From positions 1-30,880 of the IMG/VR virus record IMGVR_UViG_3300023184_003700: DNA of 30,880 nucleotides. One strand, written 5' to 3'. The translations under genes and the position numbers were made by a program. The notes beneath the pieces were generated by a model. That model did no database searches and had not been told where the DNA came from. It worked only from the letters and a program-made list of their open reading frames with translations. Shown in pieces: positions 30,844-30,880 of this stretch. The stretch comes from a virus. Positions within the stretch are counted from its first letter, which is position 1. Each line of letters starts with the position of its first letter.

Positions 30844-30880
30844 ACTGTTTCAGTTAAAATTGTGGTTAATAAATAACCGG

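Noticed and set aside
1-30880. CRISPR arrays, insertion sequences, integrase or attachment sites
   Set aside because: No regularly spaced repeats, transposase, integrase or flanking direct repeats were seen; the repeats present are inside genes.

Overview
The window looks like part of the genome of a T4-like, contractile-tailed phage that infects a member of the Bacteroidota, probably a flavobacterium. The phage assignment rests on a recognisable T4-type head and packaging block: terminase gp17, portal gp20, prohead protease gp21, scaffold gp22 and major capsid protein gp23, in T4 gene order. A gp55-like late sigma factor and a gp5-like OB-fold baseplate protein support it. The host assignment rests on several signals: a strongly AT-rich sequence; promoters of the Bacteroidota type (TTTG, 19-20 bases, TAnnTTTG); almost no Shine-Dalgarno sequences; a Bacteroidota-style ribosomal protein bS21; and signal peptides that end before Gln. 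All assignments come from reading the sequence, with no database search.

Layout. (1) 1-7884, plus strand: the end of a glycosyltransferase-like gene, the late sigma factor, then tail/baseplate genes and two small basic proteins that probably enter the capsid. (2) 7885-23087, almost all minus strand: a SAP-like protein, then (against the coordinates) hsp20, two KTSC-domain genes, a nucleotidyltransferase, four head-associated proteins of unknown role, and gp17-gp20-X-Y-gp21-gp22-gp23. A bS21 gene sits inside this block on the opposite strand. The sheath and tube genes that lie between gp17 and gp20 in T4 are absent. (3) 23243-28327, plus strand: a ClpC-like unfoldase without its N-terminal domain, divergent from hsp20 across a region with two matching operator-like dyads; a possible small RNA; a small lipoprotein; a tightly coupled RNA-repair cassette (kinase, small unknown, Rnl1-type ligase, cyclic-phosphate receiver-like protein); and a small UVR-like protein. 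(4) 28394-30843, minus strand: two overlapping genes for exported, probably outer-membrane, proteins.

How the parts may work together. The late sigma factor probably drives the head and tail genes; a recurring sense-strand motif TATTTATA/T in front of at least ten starts is a candidate for its target. Genes aimed at the host (ClpC, bS21, SAP-like protein, lipoprotein, UVR-like protein) instead carry host-type promoters. Capsid building appears to use gp21 cleavage at I/L-x-E sites in the capsid protein, the scaffold and several accessory proteins. The RNA-repair cassette would restore RNAs cut by host defence nucleases. Chaperones and bS21 would retune host protein quality control and translation.

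The most interesting items are the coupled RNA-repair cassette, the hsp20/clpC divergent region with paired dyads, the inserted bS21 gene whose terminator is shared with a convergent gene, the candidate late-promoter motif, and the structural gene at 1597-3471, which lacks a normal start codon and may be made by frameshifting.
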